The notes under the pieces: model-generated
Databases searched by the model: none
Told to the model about the DNA's origin: nothing
Seen by the model: only the letters and a program-made list of their open reading frames with translations
Shown here: one piece after another, positions 1 through 5,429 of the stretch
Layout: every line of letters starts with the position of its first letter
Numbering within the stretch: the first letter of the stretch is position 1
Source of the DNA: Sulfurospirillum sp964441765
GTDB lineage: Bacteria; Campylobacterota; Campylobacteria; Campylobacterales; Sulfurospirillaceae
DNA: 5,432 nt
NCBI GenBank assembly: GCA_964441765.1
Contig: CAYTVI010000095.1
Span: 1 to 5,432 of the forward strand
Reading direction: 5' to 3'
Position numbers and translations under genes: made by a program

Positions 1-465
1 GCACGAAGTTCAAAACGGTTGATGGGTATTGCACTTGGGGCTGAGGATTTTGTACGCGATTTACACACGCAACGCACTAAAGAAGGGCATGAATTGATGG
101 CAGCACGCAATCAGATTTTGCTTGCAGCACGCGCGGCAAAAATAGGGGCGTTTGATTCTATCTTTTCTGACATTAAGGATAAAGAGGGTTTTATGCATGA
201 AGTGGCGTACATCAAAGGTTTAGGCTTTGATGGAAAATCGCTCATCAACCCAACCCAAATCCCATGGCTTCATAAAGCGTTTGAACCAACACTTAAAGAT
301 ATCAATTGGGCGAGAGAAGTTATTGAAGCGTCTAAGGAAGCAACGATTCGAGGTCTTGGTGCAGTGTCACTCAATGGCAAAATGGTCGATGCGCCTATCG
401 TGGCACGCGCGCAGTGGATTATTGATTTGGCGATTGCATCGGGTGTTTTAGGAGTAGAAGAATGA
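1..465 (+). CDS. citE: citrate lyase beta chain (citryl-ACP lyase subunit), 5'-truncated by window edge
   Basis: The reading frame is open from base 1 (A-R-S-S-K-R-L-M...) to TGA at 463-465, giving the last 154 residues of a family usually near 300. The ATG at 19 is internal; the true start lies upstream of the window. CitE is the citryl-ACP lyase subunit of citrate lyase: it cleaves the citryl thioester on the acyl carrier CitD, releasing oxaloacetate. Visible family marks are GIALGAEDFV (the acidic residues belong to the metal/substrate site of the HpcH/HpaI-CitE TIM-barrel fold), LGFDGKSLINPTQI, and the near-terminal SLNGKMVDAPIVARA. The stop overlaps the citF start by 4 nt (ATGA, 462-465), so the two genes are probably translationally coupled. 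The order citE-citF-citX-citG matches the classical citrate fermentation operon; citC and citD would be expected upstream, outside the window. ATP-citrate lyase is excluded because the chain is a CitE-type barrel next to citF. Confidence 0.95.
   Translation, partial: ARSSKRLMGIALGAEDFVRDLHTQRTKEGHELMAARNQILLAARAAKIGAFDSIFSDIKDKEGFMHEVAYIKGLGFDGKSLINPTQIPWLHKAFEPTLKDINWAREVIEASKEATIRGLGAVSLNGKMVDAPIVARAQWIIDLAIASGVLGVEE
450..454 (+). promoter_or_regulatory. ribosome binding site of citF
   Basis: AGGAG lies inside the citE tail, 7 nt before the ATG at 462. It decides between that ATG and the in-frame ATG at 483, which has only an A-rich stretch (TTTTGAAAAAAGT) in front of it. Confidence 0.7.
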
Positions 466-1961
466 AAGATTTTGAAAAAAGTATGGATACGAAAAACTTA
501 ACATTGGTGGGCGCTCCTGTTTTTACATGTAAAGAAAAAATCAAAGGGCAAGAACGTGAAGCAAAGCTGTGTGAGAATATCGAAGAGGCGATTCGTCGCT
601 CAGGACTAAAGAGCGGTATGACCATTTCGTTTCACCATGCCTTTCGTGGTGGGGATTTGATTATTAACACTGTCTTAGACATCATCGCTCGTATGGGCTT
701 TAAAGATTTGACTTTAGCATCAAGTTCGTTAGCTTCTGTGCATGATGCCGTGATAGAGCATATTAAAAGTGGAGTTATCACGCAGATTTATACATCAGGA
801 CTTCGTTCAAAACTGGGTGAAGCCATCTCGAAAGGATTGATGGAAAAACCCGTGCAGATTCACTCGCACGGTGGGCGTGTGCATCTTTTACAATCAGGTG
901 AGCTTAAAATCGATGTTGCTTTTTTAGGCGTACCCGTGAGCGATAAATTTGGCAATGCCAACGGGCATTCGGGGCGTTCAAGGTGTGGCTCTTTAGGCTA
1001 TGCGATGATGGACGCGCAATTTGCCAACTATGTGATTGTTCTCACCGAAGCATTGGAAGAATACCCCAATGTTCCCGCCAGCCTTCACCAAGACCAAGTC
1101 GATGCGGTTGTGGTGGTGGATGAAGTAGGCGATCCTGCCAAAATCGGGGCAGGTGAAACACGAATGACCACCAATCCTAAAGAGCTGATGCTCGCACGCC
1201 TCACCACGAAAGTCATCGAGCATTCTGGGCTTTTTAAAGAGGGCTTTAGCATCCAAACAGGCACAGGTGGAGCGTCGCTCGCGACAACAGTTTTTTTAAG
1301 TGAAAAGATGGAAGCGCAAAAGATAACGGCGAGTTTTGGGCTAGGGGGCATTACGGGAACGATGGTGTATATGCTCAAACGTGGGCTTATTAAAAAGCTT
1401 TTAGATGTGCAAAGCTTTGATGAGTTTGCCGCTAAATCTTTGGGTGAAAACAAAGACCATATTGAGATTAGTGCGAACGAATACGCCAACCCCAGTTCTA
1501 AAGGAGCGTCGATTAAACAACTGGACATCGTTGTGTTAAGTGCGCTTGAAGTGGATTTGGATTTTAATGTCAATGTTATTACAGGCTCCAAAGGACTTTT
1601 AAGGGGTGCCTCAGGCGGTCACAGTGACACGGCGGCAGAAGCAAAACTCTCTATCATTGTCGCTCCTTTGACGCGTGGACGCATCCCAACGGTCACTAAG
1701 CGCGTCAATACGATTGTAACCCCTGGTTCTACGGTAGATGTGGTCGTCACTGACCAAGGCATAGCGGTCAATCCAAAACATGTGGAACTTCGTGCTAAAC
1801 TTAAAAAAGCAGGGCTTGAAGTGGTCGATATGCAAGAGCTCTATGAGCGTGCCATCGCTTTATGTGGTGAGCCTCAAGAGATAGCCTACACCGACAAAGT
1901 CGTGGCAGTCATTCGCTACCGTGATGGTTCTATCATCGATGTGGTTCGACAATTGGCGTAG
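462..1961 (+). CDS. citF: citrate lyase alpha chain (citrate:acetyl-ACP transferase)
   Basis: This complete 499-residue protein has the usual length of CitF (about 500). CitF exchanges the acetyl group on the carrier protein CitD for citrate, forming citryl-ACP and acetate; CitE then cleaves the product. It belongs to the CoA-transferase-like superfamily and acts in the cytoplasm. Family marks seen in order are SFHHAFRGGD (56-65), SHGGRV (135-140), the glycine-rich DKFGNANGHSGRSRCGS (161-177), QTGTGGASL (265-273), SFGLGGITG (291-299), GLLRGASGGHSDTAA (378-392) and TPGSTVDVVVTDQGIAVNP (420-438). The start at 462 is supported by AGGAG at 450-454 and by the ATGA overlap with citE. The TAG stop directly abuts the next start, indicating one transcript with citX. 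Residues 21-24 (FTCK) are encoded by a palindrome that recurs in citG. The gene is visibly more GC-rich than the genes on the right of the window. Confidence 0.97.
   Translation: MKDFEKSMDTKNLTLVGAPVFTCKEKIKGQEREAKLCENIEEAIRRSGLKSGMTISFHHAFRGGDLIINTVLDIIARMGFKDLTLASSSLASVHDAVIEHIKSGVITQIYTSGLRSKLGEAISKGLMEKPVQIHSHGGRVHLLQSGELKIDVAFLGVPVSDKFGNANGHSGRSRCGSLGYAMMDAQFANYVIVLTEALEEYPNVPASLHQDQVDAVVVVDEVGDPAKIGAGETRMTTNPKELMLARLTTKVIEHSGLFKEGFSIQTGTGGASLATTVFLSEKMEAQKITASFGLGGITGTMVYMLKRGLIKKLLDVQSFDEFAAKSLGENKDHIEISANEYANPSSKGASIKQLDIVVLSALEVDLDFNVNVITGSKGLLRGASGGHSDTAAEAKLSIIVAPLTRGRIPTVTKRVNTIVTPGSTVDVVVTDQGIAVNPKHVELRAKLKKAGLEVVDMQELYERAIALCGEPQEIAYTDKVVAVIRYRDGSIIDVVRQLA
522..533. repeat. 12-bp palindrome TTTACATGTAAA, copy 1
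   Basis: This is a perfect 12-bp palindrome within citF, in codon phase 1 (reads F-T-C-K, residues 21-24). It is identical to copies at 2375-2386 and 2707-2718. The preceding base is T, giving TTTTACATGTAAA, but the following base is G, so the symmetry ends at 12 bp. Confidence 0.85.
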
Positions 1962-2044
1962 ATGATAGATAAACCGACCACCTTAGAAGCCATTTTAGCT
2001 AATAAAGAAAGGCGTGCGCAAAAGCAAAAAGAGCTTTTAGCGCA
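1962..2044 (+). CDS. citX: N-terminus of citrate lyase holo-ACP synthase (CitX or CitX part of a CitXG fusion), cut by assembly gap
   Basis: Only 27 residues are readable before the N run. They contain LEAILANKERRAQKQKELL, which fits the opening of CitX proteins: a short helix with an R-x-x-R-Q/K-x-x-L pattern (E. coli CitX has a comparable ELLVSRDERQARQ stretch). CitX transfers the phosphoribosyl-dephospho-CoA prosthetic group from its nucleotide precursor to apo-CitD, and is about 180 residues as a stand-alone protein. The ATG at 1962 immediately follows the citF stop (1959-1961) with no spacer and no good ribosome binding site, so translation probably depends on ribosomes finishing citF. 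Position between citF and citG agrees with the classical operon order. Whether citX ends inside the gap or is fused to citG, as in some bacteria, cannot be seen. The identification rests on a short stretch plus context. Confidence 0.7.
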
Positions 2045-2144
2045 NNNNNNNNNNNNNNNNNNNNNNNNNNNNNNNNNNNNNNNNNNNNNNNNNNNNNNNN
2101 NNNNNNNNNNNNNNNNNNNNNNNNNNNNNNNNNNNNNNNNNNNN
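2045..2144. other. assembly gap of exactly 100 N
   Basis: One hundred consecutive Ns is the customary placeholder for a gap of unknown length, so its size carries no reading-frame information. It removes nearly all of citX and the N-terminus of CitG. From usual family lengths (CitX about 180 residues with 27 seen; CitG lacking about 50 residues) the true missing sequence is probably nearer 0.5-0.6 kb. Confidence 0.9.
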
Positions 2145-2146
2145 AT

Positions 2147-2857
2147 GATATGGACATCCATACCTTTTATACTAGTATTCGAGCTATCAAGCCTTACATT
2201 GCACAGTTTTTAGAAGCCAGACCTTTGAGCTTTGATACTTTGCGTTCTATCGGGGTGGCATGTGAAAAAGCCATGTTTGATGGCACAAATGGCATCAACA
2301 CCCACAAGGGCATGGTCTTTTGTTTAGCCTTGACATGTGGCGCACTTTCAACACTTAAAGAGAAGCAAAAGTCTTTTACATGTAAAAATATCCAAGACGA
2401 AATTGCTAAACTGTGCGAGGGTTTGGTGGAAAAAGATTTACTTCTTTCTCATCCCACAAGTGCAGGGGCACGGTTTTTTTATGAGACAGGAAGTCTGGGC
2501 ATCAGAGGTATTGCGCAAAGCGGATTTGCCTTGGTGTGTGAGGGGAGTTTGCCCTTTTTTGAAACGCAAAAAACAGACGTAGGTGAAGAAAAGGCTCTTA
2601 AAATGACTCTTTTGTGGCTTATGGAACGACTGGATGATAGCACAATATGGTCACGCGGAGGTATTGAAGGACTACGGTATGTTCAAACCAAAGCACACGA
2701 AATACTTTTACATGTAAAGAATGAGCCAGAGAGTTTAGATGCGTGTTTGCGTGCATTTGATGAAGACTTGATTGCACGACATCTCTCCCCTGGAGGCAGT
2801 GCGGATTTACTTGCCCTCACATGGCTTTTTGCGCATTTAAGCAAAATAGTGTTATGA
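2147..2857 (+). CDS. citG: triphosphoribosyl-dephospho-CoA synthase, 5' end lost in assembly gap
   Basis: CitG makes 2'-(5''-triphosphoribosyl)-3'-dephospho-CoA from ATP and dephospho-CoA, the precursor of the citrate lyase prosthetic group. Numbering from the ATG at 2150, 235 residues are visible against about 290 in full-length CitG. Family marks are GVACEKAMFDGTNGINTHKG (35-54), SRGGIEGLR (168-176) and the terminal LSPGGSADLLALTW (212-225). That ATG is very unlikely to be the true start: the frame is open one codon further (D-M-D-I-H), and this corresponds to the conserved GAH-x-DM segment, about 50 residues into E. coli CitG. The KPGLVD motif expected just before it must lie in the gap. 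CitG may be a separate chain or the C-terminal half of a CitXG fusion. The frame contains two copies of the TTTACATGTAAA palindrome, read as FTCK (76-79) and as LHVK (187-190). Confidence 0.93.
   Translation, partial: DMDIHTFYTSIRAIKPYIAQFLEARPLSFDTLRSIGVACEKAMFDGTNGINTHKGMVFCLALTCGALSTLKEKQKSFTCKNIQDEIAKLCEGLVEKDLLLSHPTSAGARFFYETGSLGIRGIAQSGFALVCEGSLPFFETQKTDVGEEKALKMTLLWLMERLDDSTIWSRGGIEGLRYVQTKAHEILLHVKNEPESLDACLRAFDEDLIARHLSPGGSADLLALTWLFAHLSKIVL
2375..2386. repeat. 12-bp palindrome TTTACATGTAAA, copy 2
   Basis: This copy lies within citG in codon phase 1 (F-T-C-K). The symmetry extends one base on each side, so 2374-2387 is a 14-bp perfect palindrome, TTTTACATGTAAAA. Compared with E. 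coli CitG it falls in a variable stretch between conserved blocks. Confidence 0.85.
2707..2718. repeat. 12-bp palindrome TTTACATGTAAA, copy 3
   Basis: This copy lies within citG but in a different codon phase from the other two: codons CTT-TTA-CAT-GTA-AAG read L-L-H-V-K. The preceding base is T and the following base is G, as in copy 1 (TTTTACATGTAAAG). Confidence 0.85.
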
Positions 2858-2866
2858 TTTTTACAC
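2829..2866 (+). promoter_or_regulatory. candidate extended -10 promoter for the pabA gene group
   Basis: TGTTATGAT at 2850-2858 combines a TGn extension with a near-consensus -10 (TATGAT, 2853-2858) at the very end of citG. An 18-nt spacer leads back to a weak TTGCGC (2829-2834); poorly conserved -35 elements are usual in Campylobacterota. Transcription would start near 2865, about 23 nt before the pabA ATG. A 5-bp dyad, AGTGT (2848-2852) and ACACT (2863-2867), flanks the -10 box and could be an operator half-site pair. The call rests on sequence match only. Confidence 0.45.
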
Positions 2867-2874
2867 TTTACGCG

Positions 2875-2880
2875 AGGAAA
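2875..2880 (+). promoter_or_regulatory. ribosome binding site of pabA
   Basis: AGGAAA lies 8 nt before the ATG at 2889 and supports that start over the in-frame ATG at 2898 (residue 4). The resulting N-terminus, MVLMIDNYDSFTYN, matches the MILLIDNYDSFTWN type start of PabA proteins. Confidence 0.6.
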
Positions 2881-2888
2881 CAAGAGAT

Positions 2889-3458
2889 ATGGTTTTAATG
2901 ATAGACAATTATGATAGTTTTACGTACAACATCGTTCAGTATTGCCTAGAACTCGGGGCTGATTTAAAAGTTATTCGCAACGATGAATTGAGCGTCGAAG
3001 AGATAGAAGCGCTTCATCCAGAAAAAATCATCATCTCTCCAGGCCCAGCTACCCCTAATGAAGCTGGGGTGAGTTTGGATGTGATTAGACATTTTAGTGG
3101 TAAAATCCCAATTCTTGGTATTTGTTTAGGACATCAAGCCATTGGTCAAGCCTTTGGCGGTAAAGTGGTGCGAGCCAAACGTATGATGCACGGCAAAACC
3201 TCCCAAACCAAGCAGCTTCACAACAGTTGCCTTTTTGAAGGATTGCCTGAAGAATTTACTACGACACGCTACCATTCGCTCATCGTGGAGCAAGAAAATC
3301 TTCCCGATGTAATTATTCCTACGGCGTATAGTACTGATGACCATGAGATGATGGCACTTGAAATCAAAGGCAAACAAATTTACGGTGTGCAGTTTCATCC
3401 CGAATCGATTTTAAGCGAACATGGGCATGCCATCTTAAATAACTTTTTAAAACTATGA
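2889..3458 (+). CDS. pabA: aminodeoxychorismate/anthranilate synthase glutamine amidotransferase component
   Basis: This complete 189-residue class I glutamine amidotransferase has the usual length of PabA/TrpG. It hydrolyses glutamine and passes ammonia to the partner chain (PabB, or TrpE) that aminates chorismate, for folate or tryptophan synthesis. The catalytic triad is visible: Cys79 in GICLGHQ, and His170 and Glu172 in QFHPES. Other marks are the N-terminal IDNYDSFTYN (5-14), SPGPATPNEAG (50-60), MHGKTS (100-105) and TRYHSLIVE (126-134). HGKTS and QFHPESILSE-x-GH closely resemble E. coli PabA, so pabA is preferred over trpG, although one protein may serve both enzymes. No synthase partner gene lies nearby, which agrees with a stand-alone pabA. 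The gene follows citG after 31 nt, probably with its own promoter. Its TGA overlaps the next ATG (3455-3458). Confidence 0.93.
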   Translation: MVLMIDNYDSFTYNIVQYCLELGADLKVIRNDELSVEEIEALHPEKIIISPGPATPNEAGVSLDVIRHFSGKIPILGICLGHQAIGQAFGGKVVRAKRMMHGKTSQTKQLHNSCLFEGLPEEFTTTRYHSLIVEQENLPDVIIPTAYSTDDHEMMALEIKGKQIYGVQFHPESILSEHGHAILNNFLKL

Positions 3459-4645
3459 GAGAAAGACTTTATTTAATCCTTATTTTGCTCCTCAGTGGTG
3501 GTATGTTGACGTATGGTACGCAAACCTTATCCATCAGTGCAGATGAAGCGGATATCTTTTTTAGCCAAACCAACATTGCACACTATTTAGCACTTTATTC
3601 TACTGAATGGTTTGGTAAAAGTGATTTTACATTGCGTTTACCCTTTATACTGCTTCATTTAGCTTCAATGGTACTCCTCTATAAAATAGGTAAGATTTTC
3701 CTTAAAAAGCGTTTCGACAGAATACTTTCCATAGCAATTTATGCCTTTTTACCTGGGGTGAATAGTGTTGCTTTGCTTGTCAATAACAGTGTGGTTGTCA
3801 TTTTTATTACATTGCTTTTTACATACCTCTATCTGCTAGAATACAAAATAGCATCTCATGCTGTTTTGATTTTATCACTTTTTATTGACAACTCTTTTGC
3901 TATCTTCTACATTGCTTTATTTGTCTATGCTCTTGCCAATCGAAAGATAGACCTTTTGCTCTTAACCTTGATTTTATTTGGTGCATCAATGTACCTTTAT
4001 GGATTTGATACAGGTGGAAAACCCAAAGGCTATTTTGTTGATACTTTAGGTATTTACGCGGCTGTCTTTTCACCGTTGCTCTTTTTGTATTTTATTTATG
4101 CGATGTATCGTATTTTGATTAAAGAAGAGAAAAATTTGTTGTGGTATATCTCATTTTTCTCTTTGGTCGTCTCTTTGATTTTGTCATTAAGGCAAAAATT
4201 ATTGCTTGAGGACTTTGCCCCTTTTGTTGTTTTAGCCATTCCTTTAATGATAAAAGTTTTTTTCAACAGTTATCGAGTGAGACTGCCTGCTTTTAGAAAG
4301 CTCCATACACTTTTCTTCGCTATAGTCCTTAGTTCGTTATTTTTAAATACGTTGGCAAGTTATTTGCATCAGCCACTCTATACATTAATGGATGAGCCCA
4401 CAAAACACTTTGCGGTGAAATATCATGTGGCAAAAGAATTAGCAGAAGAACTTAAAGCCAAAGGTATCACTAAAGTCTTAGTTAAAGATGAACGGATGGC
4501 ATTACGATTAAAATTTTACGACATTGAGCGAGGTGGTATTTATAAACTACTCTCACATAAAGAGATAGAAGAGGGATACGAACAAATTGATATCACTTAT
4601 TATGGCGTAGTTGTAAAAACATTTTATCTCTATCGTATAGGATAA
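3455..4645 (+). CDS. multi-pass membrane protein, probable GT-C/PMT-type glycosyltransferase
   Basis: This is a complete 396-residue polytopic inner-membrane protein with about nine or ten hydrophobic helices (near 5-21, 62-79, 90-128, 134-160, 165-183, 195-221, 228-245, 253-270, 282-302) and a charged C-terminal part (about 305-396). After helix 1 comes SADEADIFF with an acidic pair at Asp30-Glu31. The GT-C fold places an acidic catalytic residue there, in the first periplasmic loop. It is followed by TLRLPFILLHLASMVLLYKIG (59-79), resembling the RLP segment of PMT_2/ArnT proteins. Members of that class move sugars from polyprenyl-phosphate carriers to periplasmic acceptors; donor and acceptor here are unknown. 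No clear ribosome binding site precedes the ATG, which overlaps the pabA stop by 4 nt, so translational coupling is likely. The start is kept because it preserves helix 1. The protein is shorter than typical ArnT (about 550), so the enzymatic role is tentative. Confidence 0.65.
   Translation: MRERLYLILILLLSGGMLTYGTQTLSISADEADIFFSQTNIAHYLALYSTEWFGKSDFTLRLPFILLHLASMVLLYKIGKIFLKKRFDRILSIAIYAFLPGVNSVALLVNNSVVVIFITLLFTYLYLLEYKIASHAVLILSLFIDNSFAIFYIALFVYALANRKIDLLLLTLILFGASMYLYGFDTGGKPKGYFVDTLGIYAAVFSPLLFLYFIYAMYRILIKEEKNLLWYISFFSLVVSLILSLRQKLLLEDFAPFVVLAIPLMIKVFFNSYRVRLPAFRKLHTLFFAIVLSSLFLNTLASYLHQPLYTLMDEPTKHFAVKYHVAKELAEELKAKGITKVLVKDERMALRLKFYDIERGGIYKLLSHKEIEEGYEQIDITYYGVVVKTFYLYRIG
4638..4642 (+). 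promoter_or_regulatory. ribosome binding site of the pseudopilin gene
   Basis: TAGGA, formed by the last codons of the upstream membrane-protein gene, sits 7 nt before the ATG at 4650. It places the start so that the protein opens with the short MKNA leader expected of a type III (prepilin) signal. Confidence 0.55.
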
Positions 4646-4649
4646 ACCA

Positions 4650-5384
4650 ATGAAAAATGCTTTTACAATGATTGAACTAGTCTTTGTGATTGTCATCGTA
4701 GGAATCCTCTCTTTTGTGATAAGCTCTAGTTTTGAGCGAAACACACTTCGTGAAGCCGCTGATCAATTGGTGAGTCATATACGATATACACAACATTTAG
4801 CAATGGTTGATGATAAGTTTGTACCAAATCCAGAAATGTCTAAAGAAGGAAGTGCTGCTTCTCGTTTATTGGAATCACGAGAATGGTATAAAGGCCGTTG
4901 GCATATTTTCTTCTCAACAACAGCTAATGGTACAGTGTCGTATTCTATTATCTCTGATAGCACTAAATCGACTTACGATGGTAATCCAAGTGCTAATTTT
5001 AATTCGCCTTATAGCGAAGTTGCTCGTGACCCCTTAAATCCTACGCAATATTTAATTGGAACAACATACACTTCTTTTGATAATGATAAAGATCGCTATA
5101 TTAACCCAAAACTAGATTTAAAAAAAACATATGGAATTGTAGGCCTTTCAATTGCAGGGGGCAATACGGGCTCAACCGCGACGAGAGTTATCTTTGATTC
5201 ATTAGGAAGACCGTATAGAGGTGCAATTACCTCATTGACGAGTAGTACAAATCGTTTAGCGAGTTCAAGGATCACGATTAAGTTATGTAAGGTTGCATGT
5301 ACAAATCCACAGAGTAGCGCGAATAATGGCGATGAAATCGTTATTGCGATAGAGCCAGAGAGTGGCTATACACATATTTTGTGA
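4650..5384 (+). CDS. type II secretion / type IV pilus-like pseudopilin (GspH/FimT-like)
   Basis: This complete 244-residue protein carries a class III signal peptide: leader MKNA, cleavage expected before Phe5, then FTMIELVFVIVIVGILSFVI with Glu9 at mature position +5, the residue needed for pilin assembly. The hydrophobic helix (5-26) is followed by EAADQLVSHIRYTQHLAM (35-52), the amphipathic part typical of GspH/FimT-like minor pseudopilins, then a globular domain with FDSLGRPYRG (182-191) and a closing IAIEPESGYTHI (232-243). Ala replaces the usual Gly at -1, which is common in Campylobacterota prepilins. Two cysteines (C213-x3-C217) could form a disulfide, and DNDKD (144-148) resembles a metal-binding acidic loop; both are inferences. 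It would sit in the inner membrane and join a pseudopilus used for secretion or DNA uptake. It begins 4 nt after the upstream gene and probably shares its transcript. No other secretion genes are in view, so the machine it serves is unknown. Confidence 0.88.
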   Translation: MKNAFTMIELVFVIVIVGILSFVISSSFERNTLREAADQLVSHIRYTQHLAMVDDKFVPNPEMSKEGSAASRLLESREWYKGRWHIFFSTTANGTVSYSIISDSTKSTYDGNPSANFNSPYSEVARDPLNPTQYLIGTTYTSFDNDKDRYINPKLDLKKTYGIVGLSIAGGNTGSTATRVIFDSLGRPYRGAITSLTSSTNRLASSRITIKLCKVACTNPQSSANNGDEIVIAIEPESGYTHIL

Positions 5385-5388
5385 TTCC

Positions 5389-5421
5389 TCCACATTTTAA
5401 CCTTATTTTAAGGAGAGTGGA
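5389..5421. repeat. nested inverted repeat downstream of the pseudopilin gene
   Basis: An outer dyad, TCCAC (5389-5393) and GTGGA (5417-5421), encloses an inner one, CCTTA (5401-5405) and TAAGG (5409-5413), with a 3-nt TTT loop. The transcript could fold into an interrupted hairpin beginning 5 nt after the stop codon. No T-run follows, so it is not a textbook intrinsic terminator. It may be a weak terminator, an mRNA 3'-end structure, or an operator for the TATAAT box that follows it. Confidence 0.4.
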
Positions 5422-5423
5422 TA

Positions 5424-5429
5424 TATAAT
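5424..5429 (+). promoter_or_regulatory. candidate -10 box of a promoter reading out of the window
   Basis: TATAAT is a perfect -10 hexamer within GGATATATAATTTC in the non-coding tail. No convincing -35 is seen at 16-18 nt upstream, where the inner dyad lies; weak -35 elements are usual in this phylum. Any gene it drives starts beyond the window. The sequence is AT-rich, so a chance match is possible. Confidence 0.35.

Noticed and set aside
227..451. 74-codon plus-strand frame within citE
   Set aside because: It is out of frame with the conserved CitE sequence and shows no features of its own.
1291..1297. Homopolymer tracts (T7 here, T7 near 2474, A8 at 5120-5127) as phase-variation switches
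   Set aside because: They are short A/T tracts in low-GC DNA, in or next to codons of normal genes. The G or C tracts of eight or more that typify Campylobacterota phase variation are absent; the longest G run seen is five, at about 1343.
1085..1591. 168-codon open frame on the minus strand inside citF
   Set aside because: It lies wholly antisense to a strongly conserved gene, has a Ser-rich low-complexity translation typical of an antisense shadow, and has no ribosome binding site or family resemblance.
1..1961. ATP-citrate lyase of the reductive TCA cycle, known in autotrophic Campylobacterota
   Set aside because: The two chains are CitE and CitF types of the fermentative, prosthetic-group-dependent citrate lyase and are followed by citX/citG. 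None of the AclA/AclB features is present.
1962..2213. Apparent single open frame running through the N block
   Set aside because: It reads through 100 unknown bases of arbitrary length, and past the gap it is out of frame with CitG.
3622..3830. Further copies of the palindrome (TTTTACATTG near 3626, TTTTTACATACC near 3816, TTTTACAATG near 4660)
   Set aside because: Only one half-site matches in each case. Such half-sites are expected by chance in T-rich membrane-protein coding sequence.
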